A stretch of DNA of 64,000 bases from Pseudomonas nitroreducens NBRC 12694 (GCF_002091755.1 NZ_BDAI01000004.1:473644-537643), one strand, 5' to 3'. Counted from the first letter of the stretch, positions 28,920 through 39,162 are shown. The notes: generated by a model not told the origin, from the sequence alone. Numbers and translations: made by a program.

Positions 28920-30296
28920 ATGAGTAGCGGACGTATCGTTCAAATCATCGGCGCCGTGATCGACGTGGAATTCCCGCGCGATGCCGTGCCGAGCATCTAC
29001 GAGGCCCTGAAAGTTCAGGGCGTCGAAACCACCCTGGAAGTCCAGCAGCAGCTGGGCGACGGCGTGGTTCGTTCCATTGCGATGGGTTCCACCGAAGGCC
29101 TCAAGCGTGGCCTGAACGTGGAAAGCACCGGCGCAGCCATCTCCGTCCCGGTCGGCACCAAGACCCTGGGTCGTATCATGGACGTGCTGGGCAACCCGAT
29201 CGACGAAGCGGGCCCGATCGGCGAAGAAGAGCGCTGGGGTATTCACCGCGACGCTCCGTCCTACGCTGACCAGGCTGGCGGCAACGACCTGCTGGAAACC
29301 GGCATCAAGGTTATCGACCTGGTCTGCCCGTTCGCCAAGGGCGGTAAAGTCGGTCTGTTCGGTGGTGCCGGTGTCGGCAAGACCGTCAACATGATGGAAC
29401 TGATCCGTAACATCGCCATGGAGCACAGCGGTTACTCTGTGTTCGCTGGTGTGGGCGAGCGTACTCGTGAGGGTAACGACTTCTACCACGAGATGAAGGA
29501 TTCCGGCGTACTGGACAAGGTAGCCCTGGTTTACGGCCAGATGAACGAGCCGCCGGGCAACCGTCTGCGCGTTGCGCTGACCGGCCTGACCATGGCCGAG
29601 AAGTTCCGTGACGAAGGCCGTGACGTACTGCTGTTCATCGACAACATCTACCGTTACACCCTCGCCGGTACCGAAGTATCCGCACTGCTGGGCCGTATGC
29701 CTTCGGCAGTAGGTTACCAGCCGACCCTGGCCGAAGAGATGGGCGTTCTGCAAGAGCGCATCACCTCCACCAAGAAAGGCTCGATCACCTCGATCCAGGC
29801 CGTTTACGTTCCCGCGGACGACCTGACCGACCCGAGCCCGGCGACCACCTTCGCCCACTTGGACGCCACTGTCGTACTGTCCCGTGACATCGCCTCGCTG
29901 GGTATCTACCCGGCCGTGGATCCGCTGGACTCGACTTCCCGTCAGCTGGACCCGCTGGTCATCGGCCAGGATCACTACGACACCGCTCGTGGCGTGCAGT
30001 ACGTTCTGCAGCGCTACAAGGAGCTGAAGGACATCATCGCGATCCTCGGCATGGACGAACTGTCCGAAGCCGACAAGCTGCTGGTGGCCCGTGCTCGTAA
30101 GATCCAGCGCTTCCTGTCCCAGCCGTTCTTCGTGGCTGAAGTATTCACCGGCTCGCCGGGCAAATACGTCTCCCTGAAGGACACCATCGCTGGCTTCAAA
30201 GGCATCCTCAACGGCGACTACGATCACCTGCCCGAGCAGGCGTTCTACATGGTCGGCGGCATCGAAGAAGCCATCGAGAAAGCGAAGAAGCTGTAA
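28920..30296 (+). CDS. atpD: F0F1 ATP synthase subunit beta
   Basis: Catalytic subunit of F1. 458 residues with Walker A GGAGVGKTVNMMEL near residue 150, the catalytic glutamate region GVGERTREGNDF, and the DELSE-type lever MDELSEADKLLVARARK. Followed by an unusual 181-bp spacer carrying a palindromic element before atpC. Confidence 0.98.
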   Translation: MSSGRIVQIIGAVIDVEFPRDAVPSIYEALKVQGVETTLEVQQQLGDGVVRSIAMGSTEGLKRGLNVESTGAAISVPVGTKTLGRIMDVLGNPIDEAGPIGEEERWGIHRDAPSYADQAGGNDLLETGIKVIDLVCPFAKGGKVGLFGGAGVGKTVNMMELIRNIAMEHSGYSVFAGVGERTREGNDFYHEMKDSGVLDKVALVYGQMNEPPGNRLRVALTGLTMAEKFRDEGRDVLLFIDNIYRYTLAGTEVSALLGRMPSAVGYQPTLAEEMGVLQERITSTKKGSITSIQAVYVPADDLTDPSPATTFAHLDATVVLSRDIASLGIYPAVDPLDSTSRQLDPLVIGQDHYDTARGVQYVLQRYKELKDIIAILGMDELSEADKLLVARARKIQRFLSQPFFVAEVFTGSPGKYVSLKDTIAGFKGILNGDYDHLPEQAFYMVGGIEEAIEKAKKL

Positions 30297-30321
30297 TCCG
30301 TGCGCCCGGCAACGGGCGCCC

Positions 30322-30458
30322 AGGCCGTCGAGGAGCGTTGCGAGCGACGGTCAGGCAAGGCGGAATTGATCGAAGAAGCGCAGTTTACGTTGGTAAACGA
30401 GCATTCTGAGATCGATTCCAACGCCGCCTGGCCTAGCGCAGTAGCGCATCGACAGCCT
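30322..30458. repeat. 137-bp imperfect palindrome between atpD and atpC
   Basis: Ends are inverted repeats AGGCCGTCGA (30322-30331) and TCGACAGCCT (30449-30458), nine of ten paired. Internal arms continue: AAGGCGGAATTGATCG pairs imperfectly with CGATTCCAACGCCGCC, closing on a GTTTACG-TTG-GTAAAC tip around 30383-30396. There is no coding potential. Its size, termini and position suggest a dispersed non-autonomous or REP-like element of pseudomonads. I recall similar sequences in other Pseudomonas spacers but see no second copy here. Confidence 0.7.
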
Positions 30459-30477
30459 AATTACGTGAGGCAAGGGT

Positions 30478-30903
30478 ATGGCTATTACAGTCCACTGCGA
30501 CATCGTCAGCGCCGAAGCGGAGATCTTCTCCGGTCTGGTCGAGCTGGTCGTAGCGCACGGCTCCCTGGGCGATCTGGGTATCGCTCCGGGCCACGCGCCG
30601 CTGATCACCGAGCTCAAGCCGGGTCCGATCCGCCTGGTGAAGCAGGGTGGCGAGCAGGAGGTGTACTACATCTCCGGCGGCTTCCTCGAAGTACAGCCGA
30701 ACATGGTCAAGGTTCTCGCCGACACCGTGATTCGCGCAGGCGACCTCGACGAAGCGGCTGCCCAGACCGCACTGAAGGAAGCTGAGAAGGCTCTGCAAGG
30801 CAAAGGTGCAGAGTTCGACTACAGCTCCGCCGCAGCCCGCCTGGCCGAAGCCGCAGCGCAACTGCGCACGGTCCAGCAGGTTCGCAAGAAGTACGGCGGC
30901 TAA
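30478..30903 (+). CDS. atpC: F0F1 ATP synthase subunit epsilon
   Basis: Rotor subunit of F1 with an inhibitory C-terminal domain. 141 residues: N-terminal beta sandwich (ITVHCDIVSAEAEIFSGLVE, GDLGIAPGHAPLIT) and a C-terminal helical hairpin ending TVQQVRKKYGG. Last gene of the atp operon, separated from atpD by a palindromic insertion and followed by a terminator. Confidence 0.98.
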   Translation: MAITVHCDIVSAEAEIFSGLVELVVAHGSLGDLGIAPGHAPLITELKPGPIRLVKQGGEQEVYYISGGFLEVQPNMVKVLADTVIRAGDLDEAAAQTALKEAEKALQGKGAEFDYSSAAARLAEAAAQLRTVQQVRKKYGG

Positions 30904-30937
30904 GCCGCGAAGTCCTCAGGGACTTCAGCGTCAAATG

Positions 30938-30970
30938 GGAAAAGGGTAGCCTTGGCTACCCTTTTTCTTT
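30938..30970 (+). terminator. Terminator of the atp operon
   Basis: AAAGGGTAGCC and GGCTACCCTTTTT form an 11-bp stem with a two-base gap and a T-rich tail. Confidence 0.9.
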
Positions 30971-31014
30971 TTCCACTCGCGGATAATCCCGCTCACCAGG
31001 ACGGTCTCCCACCC

Positions 31015-32382
31015 ATGTCTCTCGAAATCGTCATTCTTGCTGCCGGCCAGGGCACCCGCATGCGCTCGGCACTGCCGAAAGTCCTGCATCCGGTCGCTGG
31101 CAAACCGATGCTTGCCCACGTGATCGATACCGCCCGAGGCCTTGGCCCGTCGCGCATCCATGTGGTGATTGGCCATGGCGCCGACCTGGTGCGTGAGCGC
31201 CTGCAGGCGGATGACCTGAATTTCGTTATCCAGGAACAGCAGCTGGGTACCGGCCATGCTGTGGCGCAGGCAGCCCCGTTCCTGAGTGCAGACAATGTGC
31301 TGATCCTCTACGGCGATGTGCCGCTGATCGAGCAACCGACCCTGGAACGCCTGATGGCCCAGGCCACGCCGGAACAGCTGGCGCTGCTGACGGTCGCGCT
31401 GGACGATCCGACTGGCTACGGCCGCATCATCCGCGGCGCCGATGGCGAAGTTCGGGCGATCGTCGAGCAGAAGGACGCTACCCCCGAGCAGCGTGCCATC
31501 CGCGAAGGCAACACCGGCATCCTCGCTGCGCCCCGTGAGCGCCTGCTGGGCTGGCTGTCGCGGTTGTCCAACTCCAACGCCCAGGGCGAGTACTACCTCA
31601 CCGACGTCATCGCCATGGCGGTGGGGGACGGCCTGCGCGTGGCCACTGCCCAGCCGCAGGTGGCGATGGAAACCCAGGGCGCCAATGACCGCCTGCAGCT
31701 TTCCGAGCTGGAGCGCTTCTTCCAGCAGCGCGCGGCGCGCCGCCTGATGGCTCAAGGCGTGACCCTGATCGACCCGGCGCGTTTCGACGTTCGTGGCGAA
31801 GTCAGCGTCGGCCGCGACGTCAGCATCGACATCAACGTGATTCTCGAAGGCCAGGTGGAGATCGAGGACGACGTGCAGATCGGCCCGAACTGCTACATCA
31901 AGGACAGCACGCTGCGTCGCGGTGCGATCATCAAGGCCAATTCGCACCTGGAAGGCGCCCATGTCGGCCCCGACAGCGATGTCGGCCCGTTTGCCCGACT
32001 GCGTCCGGGCAGCGTGCTGGAGCGCAAGGTGCATGTGGGTAACTTCGTCGAGCTGAAGAATGCACACCTGCAGGATGGCGTGAAGGTCGGCCACCTGACC
32101 TACCTGGGCGACAGCGAAGTCGGTGCGCGCTCCAACATCGGTGCCGGCACCATCACCTGCAACTACGATGGCGCCAACAAGTGGCGCACTAGCATTGGCG
32201 AGGACGTTTTCATCGGCTCCAACAATTCGCTGGTGGCGCCTGTGGATATCGGCACCGGGGCCACGACTGGCGCGGGTTCCACCATTACCGCCGAAGTCCC
32301 GGCCGGCACCCTGGGCGTCGGTCGCGCCAAGCAGCGGGTGATCGAAGGCTGGAAGCGCCCGGAAAAGATCAAGAAATCCTGA
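31015..32382 (+). CDS. glmU: Bifunctional UDP-N-acetylglucosamine diphosphorylase / glucosamine-1-phosphate N-acetyltransferase
   Basis: Makes UDP-GlcNAc for peptidoglycan and lipid A: acetyl transfer by the C-terminal domain, uridylyl transfer by the N-terminal domain. 455 residues with the pyrophosphorylase motif LAAGQGTRMRSALPKVLHPV and a left-handed beta-helix of hexapeptide repeats (for example VGARSNIGAGTITCNYDG). I chose the ATG at 31015 from the family N-terminus MSLEIVILAAG. The glmR-glmS genes that usually follow in pseudomonads are absent. Confidence 0.97.
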   Translation: MSLEIVILAAGQGTRMRSALPKVLHPVAGKPMLAHVIDTARGLGPSRIHVVIGHGADLVRERLQADDLNFVIQEQQLGTGHAVAQAAPFLSADNVLILYGDVPLIEQPTLERLMAQATPEQLALLTVALDDPTGYGRIIRGADGEVRAIVEQKDATPEQRAIREGNTGILAAPRERLLGWLSRLSNSNAQGEYYLTDVIAMAVGDGLRVATAQPQVAMETQGANDRLQLSELERFFQQRAARRLMAQGVTLIDPARFDVRGEVSVGRDVSIDINVILEGQVEIEDDVQIGPNCYIKDSTLRRGAIIKANSHLEGAHVGPDSDVGPFARLRPGSVLERKVHVGNFVELKNAHLQDGVKVGHLTYLGDSEVGARSNIGAGTITCNYDGANKWRTSIGEDVFIGSNNSLVAPVDIGTGATTGAGSTITAEVPAGTLGVGRAKQRVIEGWKRPEKIKKS

Positions 32383-32392
32383 TTCACAACGC

Positions 32393-32434
32393 ATCGCCCT
32401 GTGGGTAAGTCGTTATCCACAGGGCGATTTTTTC
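32393..32434 (+). terminator. glmU terminator built on DnaA-box sequence
   Basis: Arms of 16 bases, ATCGCCCTGTGGGTAA (32393-32408) and TTATCCACAGGGCGAT (32413-32428), pair with one G-T mismatch around a four-base loop, followed by six T. The right arm starts with a perfect DnaA box (32413-32421). Confidence 0.9.
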
Positions 32435-32491
32435 TGTTATTCACAAAGCCTTGCTGTGCAGTGGCTCGTTCTTGCTGGAGTTTTCCCGGTC

Positions 32492-33079
32492 ATGCTCGGC
32501 GTCGCCATCCTGATCTTTCTGATCACCGATCCATTCGGCAATATCGCGGTGTTCCTCGCCGCCCTCAAATCCGTACCGGCTGAACGCCGTCTGAAGGTAG
32601 CGTTGCGTGAACTGCTCTTCGCGCTGGGCCTGCTGCTGCTGTTCCTCACCCTGGGCGAGCACATCCTCACCGGACTCGGCTTGTCCAAGGAAGCCACCGG
32701 TATCGCTGGCGGCATAATCCTGTTCGTGGTCGCCATGCGCCTGATCTTTCCCACGCCCCAGGGCGTGCTGGGCGACATGCCGGACAACGAGCCGCTGTTC
32801 GTGCCGCTGGCTACCCCGGCGGTGGCGGGGCCGTCAGCGCTGGCGATGCTGATCACCCTGCGCAGCACCTACACTGGTCCCTTGTGGGAGCTGTATCTGG
32901 CGGTGATCCTGGCCTGGGCCGCGACCGCCTTCATCCTGATGCAGGCGGCATTCCTCCAGCGCTTCCTCGGCCCGCGCGGGCTGATGGCGGTGGAGCGTCT
33001 GGCCGGCATGCTGCTGATCATGCTCAGCGTCAACATGCTTCTGCAGAACGTGCGCAGCTTCCTGCACATCGCCGCCTGA
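32492..33079 (+). CDS. MarC-family integral membrane protein
   Basis: Inner-membrane protein of the MarC/UPF0056 (NAAT) family, 195 residues, about six membrane helices. The family start motif is seen as ITDPFGNIAVFLAAL, and the second half begins near PLATPAVAGPSALAML. Function of the family is not settled, despite the old link to multiple antibiotic resistance. Start: the ATG at 32492 has GGAG 12 bases upstream; an in-frame GTG at 32456 would add 12 residues but lacks a ribosome site. It lies just after the glmU terminator. Confidence 0.88.
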   Translation: MLGVAILIFLITDPFGNIAVFLAALKSVPAERRLKVALRELLFALGLLLLFLTLGEHILTGLGLSKEATGIAGGIILFVVAMRLIFPTPQGVLGDMPDNEPLFVPLATPAVAGPSALAMLITLRSTYTGPLWELYLAVILAWAATAFILMQAAFLQRFLGPRGLMAVERLAGMLLIMLSVNMLLQNVRSFLHIAA

Positions 33080-33101
33080 TGCTGTCCCCTTGAGAACTGC
33101 C

Positions 33102-33884
33102 ATGACCCTGCGTGTCCTGACCTTCGTGCTTCTCACCACACTGCTCGCCGGCTGTGCCGACAAGGGGCTGCAGATCGATCGCGAGCACGTGTCGAAGAAC
33201 CAGGACAGCCGCATCCAGTACGTCATCGTCCACTACACCTCGGCCGACCTGCCGCGTTCGCTGGCGCTGTTGACCCACGGCGAGGTGAGTGCGCACTACC
33301 TGATCGGCGACAACCCGGCGACCATCTACCAGTTGGTGGACGAAAACCGTCGCGCCTGGCACGCCGGCGCCAGCGAATGGCAGGGCCGGACCTGGCTGAA
33401 TTCCACGTCCATCGGCATCGAACTGGTGAACCCCGGCTACCGCGACACCCCCAGCGGCAAGATCTGGTATCCCTATCCGGATGCTCAGATCGACGCATTG
33501 ATCGCCTTGCTCAAGGACATCACCAAGCGCCAGGGCATCACCCCGGAACACATCCTCGGGCACAGCGACATCGCCCCGCAGCGCAAGGTCGACCCGGGCC
33601 CGCTGTTTCCCTGGAAGAAGCTGGCCGACGCGGGCCTGATTCCCTGGCCGAAGCCGGGCGAGCTGTCGCGCCGGCTGGCCGAGCTGAATGGGCAATTGCC
33701 GGCACCGGTCTGGTTCCAGCAGCAGCTGGCACGCCACGGTTACGCGGTGCCGCTCGGTGGTGTGATGGATGAGGAAACCCGCAATGTGATCGCGGCGTTC
33801 CAGATGCGTTTCCGCCCGGCGCGCTTCGACGGCGAACCGGATCTGGAAACCGCCGCGCTGCTGCTGGCCGTACCGACGTCTTAA
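33102..33884 (+). CDS. ampDh2: Lipoprotein N-acetylmuramoyl-L-alanine amidase (AmpDh2 type)
   Basis: Zinc amidase that cleaves the peptide from muramyl units, in the outer-membrane AmpD homologue group. 260 residues: lipobox LLAGC with C18, Amidase_2 domain with the zinc ligand H44 in VIVHYTS and the C-terminal ligands in HSDIAPQRKVDPGPLFPW, then a short peptidoglycan-binding domain (about residues 195-255). Its stop overlaps the kinB stop by four bases on the opposite strand. The ampDh2-kinB-algB order matches P. aeruginosa PA5485-PA5483. Confidence 0.92.
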   Translation: MTLRVLTFVLLTTLLAGCADKGLQIDREHVSKNQDSRIQYVIVHYTSADLPRSLALLTHGEVSAHYLIGDNPATIYQLVDENRRAWHAGASEWQGRTWLNSTSIGIELVNPGYRDTPSGKIWYPYPDAQIDALIALLKDITKRQGITPEHILGHSDIAPQRKVDPGPLFPWKKLADAGLIPWPKPGELSRRLAELNGQLPAPVWFQQQLARHGYAVPLGGVMDEETRNVIAAFQMRFRPARFDGEPDLETAALLLAVPTS

Positions 33885-35670
33885 ACCGGCAACAGCAGGT
33901 AGAAGCGCGAGCCCTTGCCCTGTTGCGAGCGCAGGGCAATGCGTCCACCGTGCAATTGCACGATTTCCCGGCACAGGGCCAGGCCGAGTCCGACGCCGCC
34001 TTTCTTGCGACCCACCTGCACGAAAGGCTCGAAGATACGTCCCTGCTGGCTGAGCGGTATGCCGTCGCCGCTATCTTCCACGGCAATCGCCACGCGCTCG
34101 TCCTGGCAACGCGCCTGCAGGCGGATAGTGCCGCCCTCGGGAGTGTGGCGCAGGGCATTGCCGATCAGGTTGTCCAGCACCCGTTCGATCTGCGTGCGGT
34201 CGATGTTGATGGGCGGCAGTCCCTCGGCGATCTCCAGGTCCAACTCGATGTGCTTCTCCGCTGCGGGCCCGATGAAGCGGTGGTTCGCCTGACGAAGCAG
34301 GTCGGCAACGTCGCAGGGCTGCAACTCCAGCTTCTGAGTGCCGCTCTGGTAGCGGGAGAAGTTCAGCAGATCGTTGATCAGCCGCACCAGACGATGCATT
34401 TCCTCGTCCACCGTACGCACCAGGTCTCGCTCGCGGGATTCCGCGGGGAATTTCAGGCGCTCGGCGAGCAGGCCGAAGGCCATGTGCATGCCGGTCATGG
34501 GGGTGCGCAGTTCGTGTGAGGCTCGCAGCACGAAGTCGTTGCGCACGCGCTCGAAGGCGCGCTGCTCGGTGACATCGCGCACCACCATCACCGCGCCGAT
34601 GTTGCGGCCGTCGTCATGGCTGACCGGCGAAATGCCCCAGGTCAGCAGCCGGCTTTCGCCACTCACTTCCACCACCAGGTCCTGCGGGGTCTCCTCCAGC
34701 AGGTTGCCACTTAGCACGCGCTGCACTGCCTGGGTCAGCGCCGGGTTGTTCAGCATCGTGCCGAGGTCCTGGCCCTGGGGATCGCCATGGGAGAACAACT
34801 GGCGCGTGGCGACCGGATTGGCGTGCTCGATGCGGCCATGCCGATCAAGGATCACCAGGCCATCATCGATGCTGTCCAGCACTGCCAGCAGGCGCTTGCG
34901 CCCTGAGCCCAGGGCTTCGGTGTTGCTCGCCCGATAGAGGCGCAGCGCTTCGGCCATCAGGCCGAAGCGGCGGCTCAGGGAAGACATCTCGGCGACGCCG
35001 GAGACCGGCAAGGTCACGTCGAAATCCCCCTGGCCTATCTTGTCCGCCGCCTTGGCCAGCGTCTCGATCGGGGCGCCGAAGCGCCGGGCGATGCTATGGG
35101 CGGTGATAAAGCCGACGACCAGGATGGCGATGCCGATCAGCCCGAGCAGGCCGCTGATCAGCAAGGTTCGGTCACGGGCCGAGCGTTCGTCGTTGCTGAT
35201 GTTTTCCATCGCCACCTGGTGCAGCGCCAGCAAACGGTTGCGCAGGACGTCCAGGGTGCGGCTGAGGTCGCTGTCTTCCAGCAGTTCCGGGCGCCCCGGT
35301 CCAGGCGTATCGGTCGCCTCGACGAACAGTCGGTGGGCGTCGGCGATCTCCGTCATGGCCAGGCGTTCGCCGCTGTTGCGCGCGAGCGCGCGGCCACGCT
35401 CGAGCGCCTGGGAGAAATGCGTGCGGGCCAGTTCCAGATGTTCAGCGCTCGGTCGCGCGCTGAGAACCTGCACCAGTTCATCGCCCAGCGCCTGGCGCAG
35501 GCGCTGACTGACCTCGATGGCTTCGAAGTTGCGCTGGATCAGTTGGGCCTGCTGACGGCCGGTCAGCACCACGCTGAACAGGCCCAGCAGCAGGCCCAGC
35601 AGGGCTACCGTGATGAGTGCGGAGATGCTGAGAAACAGTCTCGTGCGCAGCGTCATCGGGATAGGCAGGT

Positions 35671-35674
<4 letters not shown>
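33881..35674 (-). CDS. kinB: Sensor histidine kinase KinB
   Basis: Membrane sensor kinase controlling AlgB and alginate and virulence output in pseudomonads. 597 residues: TM1 (about 12-36), periplasmic four-helix-type domain, TM2 (about 170-191), HAMP (about 192-245), PAS (about 260-370), HisKA with phospho-acceptor H387 in RASHELRTPM, and HATPase with DNLIGNALRHTPEGG and GVGLGLALC. The ATG overlaps the algB stop by four bases, so the pair is one operon read from algB. Confidence 0.95.
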
Positions 35675-37017
<1,343 letters not shown>

Positions 37018-37192
37018 TCAGCGTTTTCCTCGTATGAATCGTTGTTGTTAAGTGTGGGATTTTGCTTAGTCCAGGGATTTTCGTGCAAGTTGCAAGAATC
37101 TTTCGCTCCCCTCGGGCAGGGTGCACAGTCAGGGGTGCTGTATGAATTACCCAACACATTGAATTAAAAGATTTTTATTCTAATAAACGCAC

Positions 37193-37208
37193 TGGCATGG
37201 GGCTTGCG
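37193..37208 (+). promoter_or_regulatory. Sigma54 (RpoN) promoter of the BON-domain gene
   Basis: TGGCATGGGGCTTGCG has the invariant -24 GG (37194-37195) and -12 GC (37206-37207) exactly ten bases apart and matches most of the TGGCAC-N5-TTGCA consensus. The 35 bp upstream are very AT-rich (about 37157-37190), as expected for IHF-assisted looping. The algB-side start is 175 bp away. Confidence 0.8.
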
Positions 37209-37244
37209 AATCCAATAGCGAAACATCGTTGGACGGAGACCGCC

Positions 37245-38099
37245 ATGCCTAACCCGAAGATCCTTGCCCTGGCCCTGGGTTCCGCGCTGCTCGCCCTGCA
37301 GCCTCTCGCCAGCCACGCTGCCGAAGCCGGAATCGCCGCGCAGTTGGCCGAAGCCCGCCAGGAGGGCTCGATCTGGACGGCCATCAATCTCAATCGCGAA
37401 CTCAAGCCTTACGCCATCAAGGTGGACGTCGAGAACGGACGCGCACAACTGACCGGCGCTGTCGCCAGTGAGGAGCAGAAGGCACTGGCCGGGCAGATTG
37501 CCGGCAGTGTCGAAGGTATCAGCGCTGTGGATAACCAACTGGCCGTCGATGCCTCCCTGGCGGATGCGCAGAAAGGCGATGCCGCCAGGGACGATGGCGT
37601 TGTGCAGCGCTGGGACGACGCGACCCTCGCTGCCAAGGTGAAATCCAAGCTGTTGCTGGAAAAACGTGCCGACGGCCTGGATATCAAGGTCACCAGTCGC
37701 TCCGGCGCCGTCACGCTGGAGGGCACGGCTGCCAGCGAGGACGCCAGCCAGCAGGCTGCTCATCTCGCCGCGCAGACCGAAGGCGTCACCTCTGTGGATA
37801 ACCGCCTCAAGGTCGACCCGGATGCCGCGTCGACGCAGAAGCTGGAGAAATCCGTCGGCGACGCCCAGGCGGCTGTCAGCGATGCCTGGATAACCAGCCA
37901 GATCAAGGCCGGCATCCTCTCAGCCCACGCGCTGGATGGCCTGTCCATCGGTGTGTCCACCCGCGATGGCGTGGTGACCCTCAGTGGCCAGGTACCGAGC
38001 GCCGACGAGCGCCAGCAATTGATCGATTCCGCGCGCAAGACCCGCGGTGTGCGTGAGGTGGATGCCACCGCGCTGAAGGTGGCCGGCCAGGCCGCCTAA
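37245..38099 (+). CDS. Periplasmic protein with three BON domains
   Basis: 284 residues: signal peptide (about residues 1-26, ending SHAAEA), then three BON repeats at roughly 37-105, 122-192 and 213-280. Each shows the alternating VKVTSRSGAVTLEGTAAS-like pattern ending VDNxL. BON proteins (OsmY-like) are envelope-stress periplasmic proteins thought to bind phospholipid. The ATG at 37245 has GGACGGAG upstream. Two DnaA boxes (37526, 37793) lie in the gene at equivalent places of repeats one and two, each encoding a VDN. Expression from the sigma54 promoter is inferred. Confidence 0.88.
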   Translation: MPNPKILALALGSALLALQPLASHAAEAGIAAQLAEARQEGSIWTAINLNRELKPYAIKVDVENGRAQLTGAVASEEQKALAGQIAGSVEGISAVDNQLAVDASLADAQKGDAARDDGVVQRWDDATLAAKVKSKLLLEKRADGLDIKVTSRSGAVTLEGTAASEDASQQAAHLAAQTEGVTSVDNRLKVDPDAASTQKLEKSVGDAQAAVSDAWITSQIKAGILSAHALDGLSIGVSTRDGVVTLSGQVPSADERQQLIDSARKTRGVREVDATALKVAGQAA

Positions 38100-38131
38100 C
38101 GCTTCCACCCTTCCTTGCAGGAGTAACTCCC

Positions 38132-38566
38132 ATGTCCCGCATGACCAGTCAGCTCAACGAACTTATCGAGATCACCCGCGACGGCCAGCGCTTCTACCAG
38201 CACGCCATCCAGGAAGTGAAGGACGCGCGTCTGCAGAGGCTGTTCCAGTCCATGGCGCAGGCCAAGACCGACGTGATCAATGCTCTCGCCGGCAAGGTTG
38301 CCGCCAACCATGAGGAGCCCGCCACCGGCGGCACCCTGCTGGGCAAGCTGCGCCAGGTCTACGCCGACACCCGTGCCACCCTGGCGAGCGACGAAGGCGC
38401 CACCTACGTCGCCCAGCTGGAGGAAACCGAGGATCGCATCCTCCATGCCTTCGAGGACGCCATGGAGAAAGGCACGCCGGAAACCCAGGCGTTGCTGCGT
38501 GCCGAACTGCCCAAGGTGCGGGCCTGCCATGACCAGATGAGCCAGCTCAAGCACTCGCTGAAGTGA
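38132..38566 (+). CDS. PA2169-family four-helix-bundle protein (DUF2383)
   Basis: 144-residue cytoplasmic-looking protein without signal peptide, almost wholly helical and charged (for example RDGQRFYQHAIQEVKDARLQ), resembling the ferritin-like PA2169 family. Function unknown. It is 32 bp after the BON gene on the same strand and probably shares its promoter. A GC-rich hairpin (38576-38597) without a T tract follows. Confidence 0.82.
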   Translation: MSRMTSQLNELIEITRDGQRFYQHAIQEVKDARLQRLFQSMAQAKTDVINALAGKVAANHEEPATGGTLLGKLRQVYADTRATLASDEGATYVAQLEETEDRILHAFEDAMEKGTPETQALLRAELPKVRACHDQMSQLKHSLK

Positions 38567-38716
38567 CGTGGTTCACAGGGCGCAGGGACGCGCCCTGGAA
38601 GCGGGGTTGCAAAACGCACGACCAATCCTCCCCCATCGTGCAGGATGCAGCTCAAAGGGACTTTGGTACTAGATTCAAGTTATTGATTTATAAGGTAAAA
38701 ATAGAAAATTCAAGAC

Positions 38717-38732
38717 TGGCACGCGGCGTGCA
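38717..38732 (+). promoter_or_regulatory. Second sigma54-type promoter
   Basis: TGGCACGCGGCGTGCA carries the full TGGCAC -24 element and a TGCA -12 element with GG and GC ten bases apart. The region upstream (about 38660-38710) is AT-rich. It lies 113 bp before the small membrane-protein gene at 38845. Confidence 0.72.
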
Positions 38733-38844
38733 ATTTCTCTAATAAGCCAGTCAACAAACCACCCGCGGCGGCGAGAGCGAAAAGTCCGATAGAAAACGGA
38801 CCATAGCTCGAACAAGAAGACCGGAGGCGGGCAGGAGAAACGGG

Positions 38845-39162
38845 ATGAACAGCGCAACGAACAGCCAGGTGCACGTCGCACGAATCGATGTCTGGAGCCG
38901 GATCTTCTTCGCCGGTGCCCTTGCGCTGCTGCTGATCAATCAGGTGCAGCTGCAGATGCAGGTCTCCCGCACTCAGGCCGCCAGCGTTGCGGCCGCTTAC
39001 GTGCCGACCACCTCCAGCACGCCTGGCCTGTACCGCGAAGCTTCGCGTTATCCACAGACAGCGCCGGCTCGCAACCAGCCCCAGGTGCTGCCTGCCCCGC
39101 AGGCACAGACCCAGGCGCAGGTGCAGCCGATGGCGCGACCGCAGGGCGGCTGGGTGTTCTGA
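38845..39162 (+). CDS. Hypothetical single-pass membrane protein
   Basis: 105 residues: short cytoplasmic start, one membrane segment (about residues 17-36, WSRIFFAGALALLLINQVQL), then an Ala/Pro/Gln-rich tail (QVLPAPQAQTQAQVQP). Good AGGAGAAACGGG site before the ATG. I recognise no family. Its position after a sigma54-type promoter and before a DUF1328 gene and an Ivy gene suggests an envelope-stress group. DnaA box at 39048-39056 within the gene. Confidence 0.72.
   Translation: MNSATNSQVHVARIDVWSRIFFAGALALLLINQVQLQMQVSRTQAASVAAAYVPTTSSTPGLYREASRYPQTAPARNQPQVLPAPQAQTQAQVQPMARPQGGWVF

Noticed and set aside
38576..38597. CAGGGCG / CGCCCTG hairpin after the DUF2383 gene as a terminator
   Set aside because: No T tract follows, so intrinsic termination is not supported. 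Mentioned only in the neighbouring gene entry.
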